Part shown: positions 17,113-29,017 of the stretch, piece after piece | How positions within the stretch are numbered: the stretch's first letter is position 1 | Layout: each line of letters starts with the position of its first letter | Assembly (NCBI RefSeq): GCF_014925385.1 | Contig: NZ_JACSDK010000016.1 | Location: 186,001 to 250,000, forward strand | Direction: 5' to 3' | DNA length: 64,000 nt | Origin: Pelagibius marinus | GTDB lineage: Bacteria; Pseudomonadota; Alphaproteobacteria; Kiloniellales; Kiloniellaceae | Made by a program: the position numbers and the translations under genes | Notes under the pieces: model-generated | What the model saw: the letters and a program-made list of their open reading frames with translations, nothing else | What the model was told of the DNA's origin: nothing | The model's database searches: none

Positions 17113-17143
17113 CGAATCGGCGCGCCCGGCGCGCGCGGATTCG
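17113..17143 (+). terminator. GC-rich imperfect hairpin after secG
   Basis: CGAATC and GATTCG flank an alternating CG-rich core that folds into an imperfect stem 17 bases past the secG stop. There is no T run, so termination there would be weak or factor-dependent. The two arms also contain GANTC sites. Confidence 0.4.
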
Positions 17144-17292
17144 CACGCGCCATCGGTCCTTCAGGGGTTTCCAGACCCCAGCGACAGGGCCATGCCGCCG
17201 GCGCGGTCATCGAAGAGCGACAAACTTCGCCAGGATTTCGGCGGGGTTTTCATATCCGGCTGTGCGTCATCGCAGAGTCACCCTTGGAAGGC

Positions 17293-17321
17293 TTGCTTAC
17301 ACCCTCATGATTGTTCAATAG
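17293..17321 (+). promoter_or_regulatory. Candidate pyrG promoter
   Basis: TTGCTT (17293-17298) and CAATAG (17316-17321) are 17 bases apart in a locally AT-rich stretch. Transcription would start near 17328, only a few bases before the pyrG ATG at 17331. There is no Shine-Dalgarno sequence before that ATG, so a leaderless or nearly leaderless mRNA is suggested. Confidence 0.4.
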
Positions 17322-18956
<1,635 letters not shown>

Positions 18957-18992
18957 CGGACCGGTTCAGCGAATCGCGAGCAAGGGAGCGCT

Positions 18993-19973
18993 ATGCGTCT
19001 TCTTCCAGGACTTCTGACGTTGTCCGTCATCCTCCTGGCCGCGGCGGCAAGCGGCGGCCGGGCGGAGGCCCAGATCACCAGCGCAGCGGTCGAGTTTCCC
19101 GCCGGCAGCGAGGATGTCGTGCTGCAGGGCTCGTTGCGCGGCCCCGCGATCGCGATCTACGAGGTCGCCGGCGTGGCGGGCAAGAAGCTGGCGGTCGGCC
19201 TGGAAACCAGCAACCCGGCCAACTACTTCAACATTTCCGAGCCTGGCGCCAAGGAAGCCGCCTTTATCGGATCGACCCGAGGCAACTACGGCGAGGTCCT
19301 CCTGTCCCAGCCCGGCACCTACAGGATCACCGTCTACCTGATGCGCAGCGCCGCGCGCCGCGACGAGATCGCCGACTACAAGCTGTCGGTCAGCCTGCTG
19401 CCGGCCAGTGATTTCGCCGACGGCATGAGTGGTGGGCCCGACTACTGGGAAGTGCACGGCGTGCGCAGCGCGCTGCGTCTCAGGGCCGGGCCGTCTCCGG
19501 AGCACGGCGTGATCGGCGCCCTCAACAACGGCGAGGTCGTGCGCAATCTCGGCTGCCGGATGAGCGGCGGCGCCCGCTGGTGCCGGGTCGAGACCCTGCG
19601 GGGAGGGCAGCAGGGCTGGACGGCCGGCGGTTTCCTGCGGGAAGGGACGCCGCCGCGCGAGCCCGACCGCCGGGGCCTGGTCGGCAACGGCCAGCGCTTC
19701 GACGCCACCGGGGCGCTGCCCTGCGCGCCGCTCCTGGGTCAGCCGACCACCTCCTGCGACTTCGGGGTAATCCGTGAGGAAAAGCCCGGCTACGCGGGCC
19801 TCTGGATCGCCATCGGCGGGGACGAAGAGCGCTATTTCCTCTTCGAGGAAGGCAAGCCGGTCTCCACCAACGGCCCCGGTGAGATAACCGTGGAGCGCCT
19901 CGGCGACCTGCAGCTGCTGCGCCTCGGTGAGGAGCGCTACGAGATTCCCGATGCGGTGATCTACGGCGGGTGA
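18993..19973 (+). CDS. Secreted protein with an SH3-like domain, function unknown
   Basis: A 326-residue protein with a Sec signal peptide (cleavage near RAEA|QIT, about residue 26). The first half resembles a beta-rich module seen in lysozyme-inhibitor-like proteins (YEVAGVAGKKLAVGLETSN, YRITVYLMRSAARR). The middle (about 148-217) is a bacterial SH3-type domain (ALRLRAGPSPEHGVIGALNNG, GWTAGGFLRE). The last part (about 225-326) has a cysteine pair and no clear family. It is probably a periplasmic envelope or inhibitor protein. It follows pyrG by 36 bases and may be cotranscribed. Confidence 0.7.
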   Translation: MRLLPGLLTLSVILLAAAASGGRAEAQITSAAVEFPAGSEDVVLQGSLRGPAIAIYEVAGVAGKKLAVGLETSNPANYFNISEPGAKEAAFIGSTRGNYGEVLLSQPGTYRITVYLMRSAARRDEIADYKLSVSLLPASDFADGMSGGPDYWEVHGVRSALRLRAGPSPEHGVIGALNNGEVVRNLGCRMSGGARWCRVETLRGGQQGWTAGGFLREGTPPREPDRRGLVGNGQRFDATGALPCAPLLGQPTTSCDFGVIREEKPGYAGLWIAIGGDEERYFLFEEGKPVSTNGPGEITVERLGDLQLLRLGEERYEIPDAVIYGG

Positions 19974-20055
19974 GTAAAGCAGGCCGCCTTGCGGATTTTC
20001 CGGGGCGCGACCTCCGACACTGACCGTGCCGTCTCGTCCTTGCGCCACAAAGGCT

Positions 20056-20164
20056 GTCATTCCGGCACCTGTTGCCGGGATCCATGGCTGCATCCGACCA
20101 GCTCGTTCAAGGCTCTCGCCCGGCACAGCCGCCAATGGGTCCCGGGGTCAAGCCCCGGGACGAC
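20056..20164. repeat. Interspersed palindromic repeat element
   Basis: The segment opens with GTCATTCCGGCACCTGTTGC and closes with CCCGGGGTCAAGCCCCGGGACGAC, so its ends are inverted and each end is itself a small palindrome. This design matches the dispersed palindromic repeats common between genes in GC-rich alphaproteobacteria. It fills the gap between two convergent genes and can fold on either strand, so it may also serve as a bidirectional transcription end. A fragment like its right end occurs at 27191-27220. Confidence 0.6.
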
Positions 20165-20179
20165 AGAGGTGTCCTTGCA

Positions 20180-21040
20180 TCAGAAGGCGTTGTAGCCGTG
20201 CACGGTGGTATGCAGGGCCCTCAGCTTGCCGAGCAGCTCGGCGGCGCCTGACAGCGGCAGGCAGCTCGGCCCGTCGCACAGCGCCTTGTCCGGGTCCGGG
20301 TGGAACTCCAGGAACATGCCGTCGACACCCGCCGCCACGGAGGCCGCGGCGAGGACGGCCACCCCTTCGCGCCGGCCGCCGCTGGCAACGCCGTCGGCGT
20401 CCTTCTGGGCGCCGGGCAACTGCACCGCGTGGGTCGCGTCCATGGTGACCGGCGCGCCCAGCCGCTGCATCTCCGGGATCGCCAGCATGTCGACGATGAG
20501 ATTGTTGTAGCCGAAGGAACTGCCGCGCTCGCAGAGGATGGTCATGTCCTTGGCCGCGGCTTCCTCGATCTTGCGCAGCAGGGAATGGCAGTCCCAGGGC
20601 GCCAGGAACTGGGCCTTCTTCACGTGCAGCAGGCCCTCGTTCTTCAGCGTCGCCCGGGCGGCGGCCACCACCAGATCGGTCTGGCGGCAGAGGAACGCGG
20701 GGATCTGCACCAGGTCGGCGACCTCTGCCACCGGCTCGGCCTGCTCGACCTCGTGCAGGTCGGTGCAGATCGGCACCTGGAAGGTCTCTTTCACCTCCGC
20801 CAGAATTTTCAGACCCTCCGCCATGCCCGGCCCGCGGTAGCTCTTGAAGGAGGAGCGGTTGGCCTTGTCGAAGCTGGCCTTGAAGACGAAAGGCAGGTCC
20901 AGGGCCGTGGTGACTTCCTTCAGGTGACGCGCGGTCTCCAGCGCCAGGTCCCGGTCCTCCAGCACGTTGAGGCCCAGAATGCAGAACAGCTTCTGGCCGC
21001 TGCCGATCGACAGGTTCCACTTGCGGAGGGTGAGCTGCAT
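20180..21040 (-). CDS. kdsA: 3-deoxy-8-phosphooctulonate (KDO-8-phosphate) synthase
   Basis: A 286-residue enzyme condensing phosphoenolpyruvate and arabinose 5-phosphate for lipopolysaccharide core synthesis. Recognisable blocks are FVFKASFDKANRSS, RGPGMAEGL, ICTDLHEVEQAEPVAE, QIPAFLCRQTDL, ILCERGSSFGYNNLIVDM and DATHAVQLPG. Cysteine is present in the CERG block, a position that separates metal-dependent forms, but I do not assign the class firmly. It is on the minus strand inside an otherwise plus-strand block. Confidence 0.95.
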   Translation of the reverse strand: MQLTLRKWNLSIGSGQKLFCILGLNVLEDRDLALETARHLKEVTTALDLPFVFKASFDKANRSSFKSYRGPGMAEGLKILAEVKETFQVPICTDLHEVEQAEPVAEVADLVQIPAFLCRQTDLVVAAARATLKNEGLLHVKKAQFLAPWDCHSLLRKIEEAAAKDMTILCERGSSFGYNNLIVDMLAIPEMQRLGAPVTMDATHAVQLPGAQKDADGVASGGRREGVAVLAAASVAAGVDGMFLEFHPDPDKALCDGPSCLPLSGAAELLGKLRALHTTVHGYNAF

Positions 21041-21340
21041 GGAGAGGTCCCTTGGTCCGGAGAATCGCGGGGCCGCTCCCTTATCCTGCGCCGCCGCTCT
21101 GTGCGCTGCTTCTTAGCCGCCGGCCCGCCTGGCCGCAAGTGGCCTGCGGCCTCCGCGCGGCGCTGCGGGGGTTCTCCTGCCGGTACAATTATTCAGGGAA
21201 TAAATACATCATTAATCTCTTTATGCAGGAATCTGGCATTCAAATTAGTCCATATTGTTTATCCATAGGGCCATATTTTGCCGCTGTGATTATTTCTCTC
21301 CTCTTCCGAGGTCCGATCAAATTGAGCCAAGGAGCGTGAC
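21041..21340. other. Intergenic region upstream of the chemoreceptor genes
   Basis: These 300 bases separate the divergent kdsA and MCP genes. The part from about 21185 is unusually AT-rich for this genome (TTATTCAGGGAATAAATACA, then ATTAATCTCTTTATG) and must hold the MCP promoter. I did not find a convincing flagellar sigma-28 or sigma-54 match. No RNA gene is visible. Confidence 0.5.
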
Positions 21341-23122
21341 GTGACCGTATTGAGGTTCCCCCGTCTTAGAGACCTGAAGTTGCGCACCAAGATCCTGGGT
21401 CTTGTATCGGTGCTTTTGCTGATTGTGGTGATCAACGGCGGGATCACTCTTTGGAAGCTGAACCTCATCGGTGCCGAGATCGCGGACGTCGCGGAACTGG
21501 ACGTGCCGCTGACCCGGCTCGTCACCGAGGTCACCGTGGCCCAGCTGGAGCAGAACACCCGTTTCGAGCGTGCGCTCAACTCCGCTTCGGATCTCTCTGA
21601 GACAGCGGCTGAGCGTCCTGCCTTCCAAGAGGCTCGGACAAGTTTCGCGGCCTTCGGCGAGAAGGCGGAGGAGGCGCTTGCCGCGGCCTCCGATCTTGCC
21701 CGCCGGGCTACGGCGATGTCGCACAGCGACGCGCAGCGTGAAGAGTTTGCGAGCATGGTGGTCCGGCTGCAGAAGATCGGCGAGGCGCACCAGAACTATC
21801 AGGCCCATGTCGAGGAAGCCCTGGAGCATCTCTTCGCGGGAGAGTTGGCCGGCCTTGAGGACGCGATCGCCAAGACCGAGCATGAGCAGGACGCGCTGGA
21901 GCAGGAACTGACTTCCGTGCTGGAGGAACTGGGCCGCTTCACCGACGACGCAGCACACCAGGCTGAAGCCGACGAACAGAGGGCCATGGTCCTGCTGAGT
22001 GTGGTTTCGGTCATCGGTCTGGTCCTCGGCATCGGCCTGGGCGTCCTCATGAGCGGGGCCTTGACGCGCCCGCTGGCCCGCGCCGTCGCCACGGTGAGAG
22101 CCCTGGCCAAGGGCGACACCTCCGTCGAACTGAAGGTCGAGTCCAGGGACGAGGTCGGCCAGCTTGCCGAGACCATCGAGGTGTTCCGCCAGACGACCAT
22201 CAAGGCCAACGCTCTCGCCGAACAGCAGAAGGCCGAAGAAGCCAAGCGGACCAAGCGTTTGGAGCGCCAGGCTGAGCTGACGCGGGAATTCGACGAAAAG
22301 ATCGGCATTGTGCTGAAGACGGTTTCCGCCGCGGCCGTGGAGATGCATTCGACGGCTGAATCGCTGAGCTCGACGGCCGAGGAAACCTCGGCCAGCGCGC
22401 GCACGGTCGCCGCCGCCTCCCAGGAGGCCTCCGCCAACGTCCAGACCGTTGCCGCGGCGACCGAGGAACTCTCCACCGCGATCACGGAGATCAGCAGCCA
22501 GGTCGCCCAGTCCAGCTCGGTCACCCAGGACGCCGCCTCACAGGCGGTCGATGCCGATCGGGACATGAAGCATCTGGACGAAGCCGCCGGACACGTCAGC
22601 AAGATCATGGAGCTGATCCAGGACATTGCCGAGCAGACCAATCTGCTGGCCCTCAACGCCACCATCGAAGCGGCGCGGGCGGGAGAAGCCGGCAAGGGCT
22701 TCGCCGTCGTGGCCCACGAGGTGAAATCCCTGGCGACCCAGACGGCCAAGGCCACGGAGAACATCGCGCAGCAGATCGGGGATATGCAGACCGCGACCGG
22801 CAGTGCCGTGCAGCGCCTCAAGGGCATCACCCAGACCATCGCCAGCATCAACGAGGTTTCCACCTCCATCGCCTCGGCGGTCGACCAGCAGACGGCGGCA
22901 ACCCAGGAGATCGCCCGCAATGTCGAACAGGCCGCCTCGGGCACCGAGGATGTCGACAAGAACATCTCTGCGGTGTCGGATGCCGCGACCGAGACCGGCA
23001 AGTCCGCCAAGGACGTCCTGGAAGCTGCGGAACAGTTGTCGCGCCAGGCCGACGCCATGCAGGGCGAGGTCCAGACCTTCCTGAACGGCATCCGGGCCCT
23101 GGACGAGGTCGGCGCCGCCTGA
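21341..23122 (+). CDS. Methyl-accepting chemotaxis protein with periplasmic four-helix-type sensor
   Basis: A 593-residue chemoreceptor: membrane helix 1 (about 18-36), a largely helical periplasmic sensor of about 175 residues, helix 2 (about 216-239), HAMP (about 240-292) and a cytoplasmic signalling domain. The hairpin tip is canonical ([19 protein letters not shown], near 430-450), so it should engage CheA and CheW. The start is a GTG at 21341 with AAGGAG six bases upstream. No other chemotaxis gene is in the window. It interrupts the conserved kdsA-eno order together with the fusion gene downstream. Confidence 0.93.
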   Translation: MTVLRFPRLRDLKLRTKILGLVSVLLLIVVINGGITLWKLNLIGAEIADVAELDVPLTRLVTEVTVAQLEQNTRFERALNSASDLSETAAERPAFQEARTSFAAFGEKAEEALAAASDLARRATAMSHSDAQREEFASMVVRLQKIGEAHQNYQAHVEEALEHLFAGELAGLEDAIAKTEHEQDALEQELTSVLEELGRFTDDAAHQAEADEQRAMVLLSVVSVIGLVLGIGLGVLMSGALTRPLARAVATVRALAKGDTSVELKVESRDEVGQLAETIEVFRQTTIKANALAEQQKAEEAKRTKRLERQAELTREFDEKIGIVLKTVSAAAVEMHSTAESLSSTAEETSASARTVAAASQEASANVQTVAAATEELSTAITEISSQVAQSSSVTQDAASQAVDADRDMKHLDEAAGHVSKIMELIQDIAEQTNLLALNATIEAARAGEAGKGFAVVAHEVKSLATQTAKATENIAQQIGDMQTATGSAVQRLKGITQTIASINEVSTSIASAVDQQTAATQEIARNVEQAASGTEDVDKNISAVSDAATETGKSAKDVLEAAEQLSRQADAMQGEVQTFLNGIRALDEVGAA

Positions 23123-23258
23123 AGGAGGCCCATCTGGCCACCCCTCTCAGGTGTATACGAACAACTATTTATAACTTTTTAAGCGAATTTGCCTTTATAT
23201 CCCACCACCTAGCGGCGACTTGATGCCGTCATAGGGTGGACGGGGGATAGTTCAGATC

Positions 23259-25721
23259 ATGCGATTTCTTGTAATTCTGGCGGCAGTCACCTTGGTGGCA
23301 GGCGCCGGCGCCGACACGGCCTGGGCCGCGGTCAGCCAAGCCGAGTTGGAGGCCCTGCGCCAGGAATTGGCGGCCGGCCTGGAAACGCAGCAGAACAACC
23401 TAAACCACGTCTGGACAATGGTCGCGGCGGCCCTGGTCTTCCTCATGCAGGGCGGTTTCCTGTTGCTGGAAGCCGGCATGGTGCGTTCCAAGAACTCCAT
23501 CAACGTGGCCCAGAAGAACATCGCCGACTTCATCATCGCCGGCTGCGCATTCTATTTCCTGGGCTTCGGCCTGATGTTCGGGCCGTCCTTCGGCGGCTGG
23601 CTGGGTTTCGAGATGCCGTTCTGGAACCAGCGGGACGACTGGGACTTCACCTTCTTCGTCTTCCAGCTCGTGTTCTGCGGCACCGCGGCCACCATCCTTT
23701 CCGGCGCGGTGGCCGAGCGCATGCGCTTCAGCGGCTACCTCATCGCCGCGGTCTGCGTCGCCCTGTTCATCTATCCGGTCTTCGGCCACTGGGCCTGGGG
23801 CAACCTGCTGATCAGCGACAATCCCGCCTGGCTGGCCGACATGGGCTTCATCGACTTCGCCGGCTCCACCGTGGTCCACTCCGTGGGCGGCTGGATCGGC
23901 CTGGCCGCCATCGTCGTCGCCGGCGCCCGCATCGGCCGCTTCGACGATGACGGCAACGCGCTGCCCATCCACGGGCACAGCGCGGTGCTGGCCACCATGG
24001 GCGCCATCGTCCTCTGGGTCGGCTGGATCGGCTTCAACGGCGGCTCGACCACCGCGGGCACGCCGGCCTTCGCGCACATCATCTCCAACACCATCCTCTC
24101 GGCCTGCTTCGGCGGCGCCGTGGCCATGATCCTGGGCCGCCTCCACGACGGCCTGCACCGGCCGGTCTGGCCGATCAACGGCGTCCTCGCCGGCCTGGTC
24201 GGTATCACCGCGGGCTGTGACGTGCTGGATACCTTCGGCGCGATCATCATCGGCCTGACCAGCGGCATCGTCGTTGTCTATGCCACCATGTTCATGGAGC
24301 GCCGCCTGAAGCTGGACGACGCGGTCGGCGCCGTGGCCGTCCATGGCGTCTGCGGTGCCTGGGGCACCGTCCTGCTGGCCGCCATCATGCCCGCCGAGCA
24401 CCTGGGCGAGGCCGGCCGCCTGGCCCAGATCGGCGTTCAGGCGCTGGGCGTCGCGGCGGCCTTCGTCTGGTCCTTCGGCAGCGCCCTGGTGATGTTCAAG
24501 CTGATCGACGCAACCATCGGCCTGCGCGTCTCCGCGGCCCACGAGCTGGAAGGCCTTAACTCGGCCGAACACGGCACCACCCTGGGCACCGGCCTGCTGC
24601 AGAAGGCCCTGGAAGACCTGGCCAACGGCAACGCCGACATGGGACGCCGCCTGGACGAGACCACCGGTGACGAGGCGGCGGAGCTGGCCTACTCCTTCAA
24701 CCGGCTGATGGCCAAGCTGGAGGAGATGATCGACGGTATCGCCGCCGGCGCCCAGCGCCTGGTCGTCGCTTCCGACGACCTCAACAGTACCTCGCAGCAG
24801 CTGACGAACAGTTCCCAGGGCATGCTGTCGCGCGCCGAGGTCGTCTCCCAGGCGACCGAGAGCGTCTCCGGCAACGTGACCAGCATGGCCAATGCCGTCA
24901 GCGGGGTGAACGACAACGTCACCGACATCTCCGGCAATGCCGCCGAGGTCTCGGAGCACATGGCCGTGGTCTCGGCGGAGGTGCAGAACATGGCCGGCGC
25001 CATGCAGGCGATCGCGTCCAGCGCCCACGAGGCCAAGGAAATCGCCGATACCGCCGTCGACAGCGTCACTCAGGCCACCGGCACCATCAGCACCCTGGGC
25101 GAGGCGAGCGATCGCATCGGCGCCGTCCTGGAAGCCATCCGCCGCATCGCCAAGCAGACCCGGATGCTGGCACTGAACGCCACCGTGGAGGCCGAGCGCG
25201 CCGGCGAGGCGGGCAAGGGCTTCGCCGTGGTGGCCGGCGAGGTGAAGCGCCTGGCCGACGACACCGCCAGCGCCACCGAGCAGATCGAGGATCGTGTCGC
25301 GGAAATCCGCGGCGGCACCCACCAGGCGGTCGACGCCATCGCCGCCATCAGCAGCATCATCGACCAGGTCAACCAAGCCATCGTCGGCATTTCCGGCTCG
25401 GCCGACGCCCAGATCGAGGTCAGTCAAACGATCTCCGGGCGGGTGGCCGACGCCGAGAGCCGCGCCGGGCGCATGGCCGAGCGCATCCGCGAGGTGGCGG
25501 ACACCGCGCGCGCGGTCTCCGACGAGGCCCTGCGCGCCGCCGACGGCACCCGCTCGGTGACCGCAGACCTGGCCGAGGTGAAGCAGGCCGCTTCCCAGAC
25601 CAGCAAGGGCGCCTCGACGGTCAGCGAGGCCAGTGCCGATGTCTCCTCCATCGCCGACCAGCTGCGCGACGCGGTAGGGCGCCTGGGCAGCGCCGGACGC
25701 TTGGCGGAGCCGGCGGAGTGA
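23259..25721 (+). CDS. Ammonium transporter fused to a chemoreceptor signalling domain (Amt-MCP)
   Basis: A single 820-residue frame carries a signal peptide (about 1-23), a full Amt/Rh ammonium channel (about 45-430), a HAMP-like linker (about 444-495) and an MCP signalling domain (about 500-815). Amt pore residues are intact: Phe139 and Phe259 (gate), Trp180, Ser263 and the twin histidines His207 (STVVHSVGG) and His362 (VHGVCG). The MCP tip keeps Asn640, Glu644 and Arg647 but has KQTR instead of EQTN and Glu646 where Ala is usual. It probably reports external ammonium to the chemotaxis machinery, perhaps while conducting it. It lies 136 bases after an ordinary MCP gene. Amt fused to kinases is known; an MCP fusion is much less described. 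Confidence 0.93.
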   Translation: MRFLVILAAVTLVAGAGADTAWAAVSQAELEALRQELAAGLETQQNNLNHVWTMVAAALVFLMQGGFLLLEAGMVRSKNSINVAQKNIADFIIAGCAFYFLGFGLMFGPSFGGWLGFEMPFWNQRDDWDFTFFVFQLVFCGTAATILSGAVAERMRFSGYLIAAVCVALFIYPVFGHWAWGNLLISDNPAWLADMGFIDFAGSTVVHSVGGWIGLAAIVVAGARIGRFDDDGNALPIHGHSAVLATMGAIVLWVGWIGFNGGSTTAGTPAFAHIISNTILSACFGGAVAMILGRLHDGLHRPVWPINGVLAGLVGITAGCDVLDTFGAIIIGLTSGIVVVYATMFMERRLKLDDAVGAVAVHGVCGAWGTVLLAAIMPAEHLGEAGRLAQIGVQALGVAAAFVWSFGSALVMFKLIDATIGLRVSAAHELEGLNSAEHGTTLGTGLLQKALEDLANGNADMGRRLDETTGDEAAELAYSFNRLMAKLEEMIDGIAAGAQRLVVASDDLNSTSQQLTNSSQGMLSRAEVVSQATESVSGNVTSMANAVSGVNDNVTDISGNAAEVSEHMAVVSAEVQNMAGAMQAIASSAHEAKEIADTAVDSVTQATGTISTLGEASDRIGAVLEAIRRIAKQTRMLALNATVEAERAGEAGKGFAVVAGEVKRLADDTASATEQIEDRVAEIRGGTHQAVDAIAAISSIIDQVNQAIVGISGSADAQIEVSQTISGRVADAESRAGRMAERIREVADTARAVSDEALRAADGTRSVTADLAEVKQAASQTSKGASTVSEASADVSSIADQLRDAVGRLGSAGRLAEPAE

Positions 25722-27176
<1,455 letters not shown>

Positions 27177-27197
27177 TGGCCAATTCTCCGATGGGTT

Positions 27198-27214
27198 CCG
27201 GGGCTTGCCCCCGG
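27198..27214 (+). terminator. GC hairpin after eno
   Basis: CCGGGG and CCCCGG pair around a CTTGC loop 21 bases past the eno stop. No T run follows, so it is a weak terminator at best. The sequence resembles the right end of the palindromic repeat at 20056-20164, so it may be a decayed copy. Confidence 0.4.
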
Positions 27215-27251
27215 GGCCCGGGGGCGTCAGCAGAGGGCTCCTTAGCGGCTT

Positions 27252-27389
27252 GATTCCCGCGCCCAGGTTCAATAGCCGACTCCGGTTTTGAGTCCAAAAC
27301 GCGAACTTCAGGGCTTCCGAGTCGTTTTTTGAATCTATTTGGAATCTTTGACTCTTTTTGCCTTGACCGAGCGAATCGGGATGTGATTC
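27252..27389 (+). promoter_or_regulatory. Dense GANTC (CcrM-type) site array in the ftsB promoter region
   Basis: GANTC occurs at 27252, 27278, 27290, 27319, 27331, 27342, 27350, 27373 and 27385, nine sites in 138 bases, against roughly one per 300 bases expected at this GC content. Several neighbours are 11 to 12 bases apart. TTGACT (27348-27353) overlaps one site and TTGACC lies at 27363. Three sites (27318-27324, 27372-27378, 27384-27390) fit the wider yGAkTCG form reported for the alphaproteobacterial cell-cycle regulator GcrA. Cell-cycle and methylation control of ftsB is inferred. Confidence 0.65.
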
Positions 27390-27398
27390 GCTCCGGGC

Positions 27399-27740
27399 AT
27401 GAAGTTGCTTCGCGAAATAAAGTCAAGGGCCCGTCAGGCGGCGCCGCAGGTGCTGGCCGCCTGCATGGTCGCTTACTTCGCCTACCACGCCCTGCACGGC
27501 GACCGGGGCTTCTATGCCTGGATCATGCTGAAACAGGAAAAGGCCCAGACCGAGGCGGCGGCTGAGCGCATCGCGGCGCGGCGCGGCGAACTGGAGCACC
27601 GTGTCGGCCTGCTGCGCCGCGACCACCTGGATCCGGACTTGTTGGAGGAGCGTGCGCAGGCGATCTTGAACTACGGCCTGCCTAGCGATCATATTATCTT
27701 TCTGGACGCGGATCTCAGGCGCTCCGGCGGCACGCCCTAA
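27399..27740 (+). CDS. ftsB: Septum formation initiator FtsB/DivIC
   Basis: A 113-residue bitopic protein: short basic cytoplasmic tail, one membrane helix (about residues 14-31, with PQVLAACMVAYFAY), a coiled coil (about 44-76) and a short C-terminal domain with ERAQAILNYGLPSDHIIF. This is the FtsB family, which links FtsL and FtsQ in the divisome and helps activate FtsW/FtsI. It sits between eno and pdhA as in many alphaproteobacteria. The promoter region holds an exceptional GANTC array. Confidence 0.9.
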   Translation: MKLLREIKSRARQAAPQVLAACMVAYFAYHALHGDRGFYAWIMLKQEKAQTEAAAERIAARRGELEHRVGLLRRDHLDPDLLEERAQAILNYGLPSDHIIFLDADLRRSGGTP

Positions 27741-27826
27741 ACAGAGCGGCTACCGGCGAGCGGATTGCTTAACTTATTTCGCGTTTATTCATATTTTTGT
27801 TATGTAGTTCAACGCGTTAACCACGA

Positions 27827-27885
27827 TTGATCAACTCCCAGCGATAGGCTAGAGTGCAGTTCGAGAGGCGGCCTCGGACCGCCTC
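27827..27885 (+). promoter_or_regulatory. Candidate pdh promoter and leader hairpin
   Basis: TTGATC (27827-27832) and TAGAGT (27850-27855) are 17 bases apart, after a strongly AT-rich stretch (27770-27805). Directly downstream, GAGGCGG (27865-27871) and CCGCCTC (27879-27885) form a stem followed by CTTTTGCTTT. The hairpin would be at the very 5' end of the pdhA mRNA. It resembles a terminator, so it could be an attenuator, or it could protect the transcript end. Confidence 0.45.
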
Positions 27886-27918
27886 CTTTTGCTTTGCGCG
27901 AAGGCTGGGAGTCTCCTG

Positions 27919-28953
27919 ATGGCAAACACCAAATCGACGGGCACGCGTGGCGGCGGCAAACGTAAGGCGGCCGCGGCGCCGCCGAAGGCCAGCGTCGAGG
28001 ATCTGCAGCAATATTACCGCGACATGCTGCTGATCCGGCGCTTTGAGGAGAAGGCCGGCCAGATGTACGGCATGGGCCTGATCGGCGGCTTCTGCCACCT
28101 CTATATCGGCCAGGAGGCCGTGGTCGTCGGGATCCAGGCGGCCATGGGTCCGAAGGACACGGTCCTGACCTCCTACCGCGACCACGCCCACATGCTGGCC
28201 TGCGGCATGGATCCCAAGGGGGTCATGGCGGAGCTGACCGGCCGCGAAGGCGGCTACTCCAAGGGCAAGGGCGGCTCCATGCACATGTTCAGCCACGAGA
28301 AGCGCTTCTACGGCGGCCACGGCATCGTCGGCGCCCAGGTCCCGATCGGCACCGGCTTCGCCTTCGCCCACCGCTACCTGAACGAAGACGCGGTTTCCAT
28401 CACCTATCTGGGCGACGGCGCGCTGAACCAGGGCCAGGTATACGAATCCTTCAACATGTCCGCCCTCTGGTCACTGCCCGCGGTCTACGTGATCGAGAAC
28501 AACAAGTACGGCATGGGCACCTCCACCGAGCGCTCCTCGGCCAAGTCCACCGAGCTCTACCATCGCGGCCAGGCCTACGGCATTCCCGGCGTCCAGGTCG
28601 ACGGCATGGACGTGCTGGCGGTGCACGAGGCGGCGGAGAAGGCGCTGGGCCACGCCCGCTCCGGCAAGGGCCCCTACATCATGGAGATGCTGACCTACCG
28701 CTACCGCGGCCACTCCATGTCCGACCCGGCCAAGTACCGCTCCAAGGAAGAGGTGCAGAAAGTGCGCCAGGAGCGCGATCCCATCGAGCGCCTGCGCGGT
28801 ATCATGATCGAGCGCAAGGTCATGGACGAGGCCAAGCTCAAGGAGCTGGACAAGGAAGTGAAGGCCATCGTTTCCGAGGCCGCCGACTTCGCCCAGACGA
28901 GCCCGGAGCCGGACGTGTCGGAGCTCTATACGGATGTTTACGTCGGCGCCTGA
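27919..28953 (+). CDS. pdhA: Pyruvate dehydrogenase E1 component, alpha subunit
   Basis: The TPP-dependent E1 alpha subunit decarboxylates pyruvate together with PdhB. The thiamine diphosphate motif begins GDGALNQG and ends VIENN; MLLIRRFEEKAGQMY, GFCHLYIGQEA and the RYRGHSMSDPAKYR phosphorylation-loop region are present. Starting at ATG 27919 gives 344 residues and a Lys/Ala-rich N-terminal tail that may bind E2. An in-frame start at 27889 lies inside the leader hairpin and is unlikely. It heads the pdhA-pdhB-pdhC operon. Confidence 0.96.
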   Translation: MANTKSTGTRGGGKRKAAAAPPKASVEDLQQYYRDMLLIRRFEEKAGQMYGMGLIGGFCHLYIGQEAVVVGIQAAMGPKDTVLTSYRDHAHMLACGMDPKGVMAELTGREGGYSKGKGGSMHMFSHEKRFYGGHGIVGAQVPIGTGFAFAHRYLNEDAVSITYLGDGALNQGQVYESFNMSALWSLPAVYVIENNKYGMGTSTERSSAKSTELYHRGQAYGIPGVQVDGMDVLAVHEAAEKALGHARSGKGPYIMEMLTYRYRGHSMSDPAKYRSKEEVQKVRQERDPIERLRGIMIERKVMDEAKLKELDKEVKAIVSEAADFAQTSPEPDVSELYTDVYVGA

Positions 28954-29017
28954 CGGGGCCTGACGAAAGAAGAGATCAGCGCGGGGCCTTGGCCCTGAAT
29001 GAATTCCCGGAGGGGAT

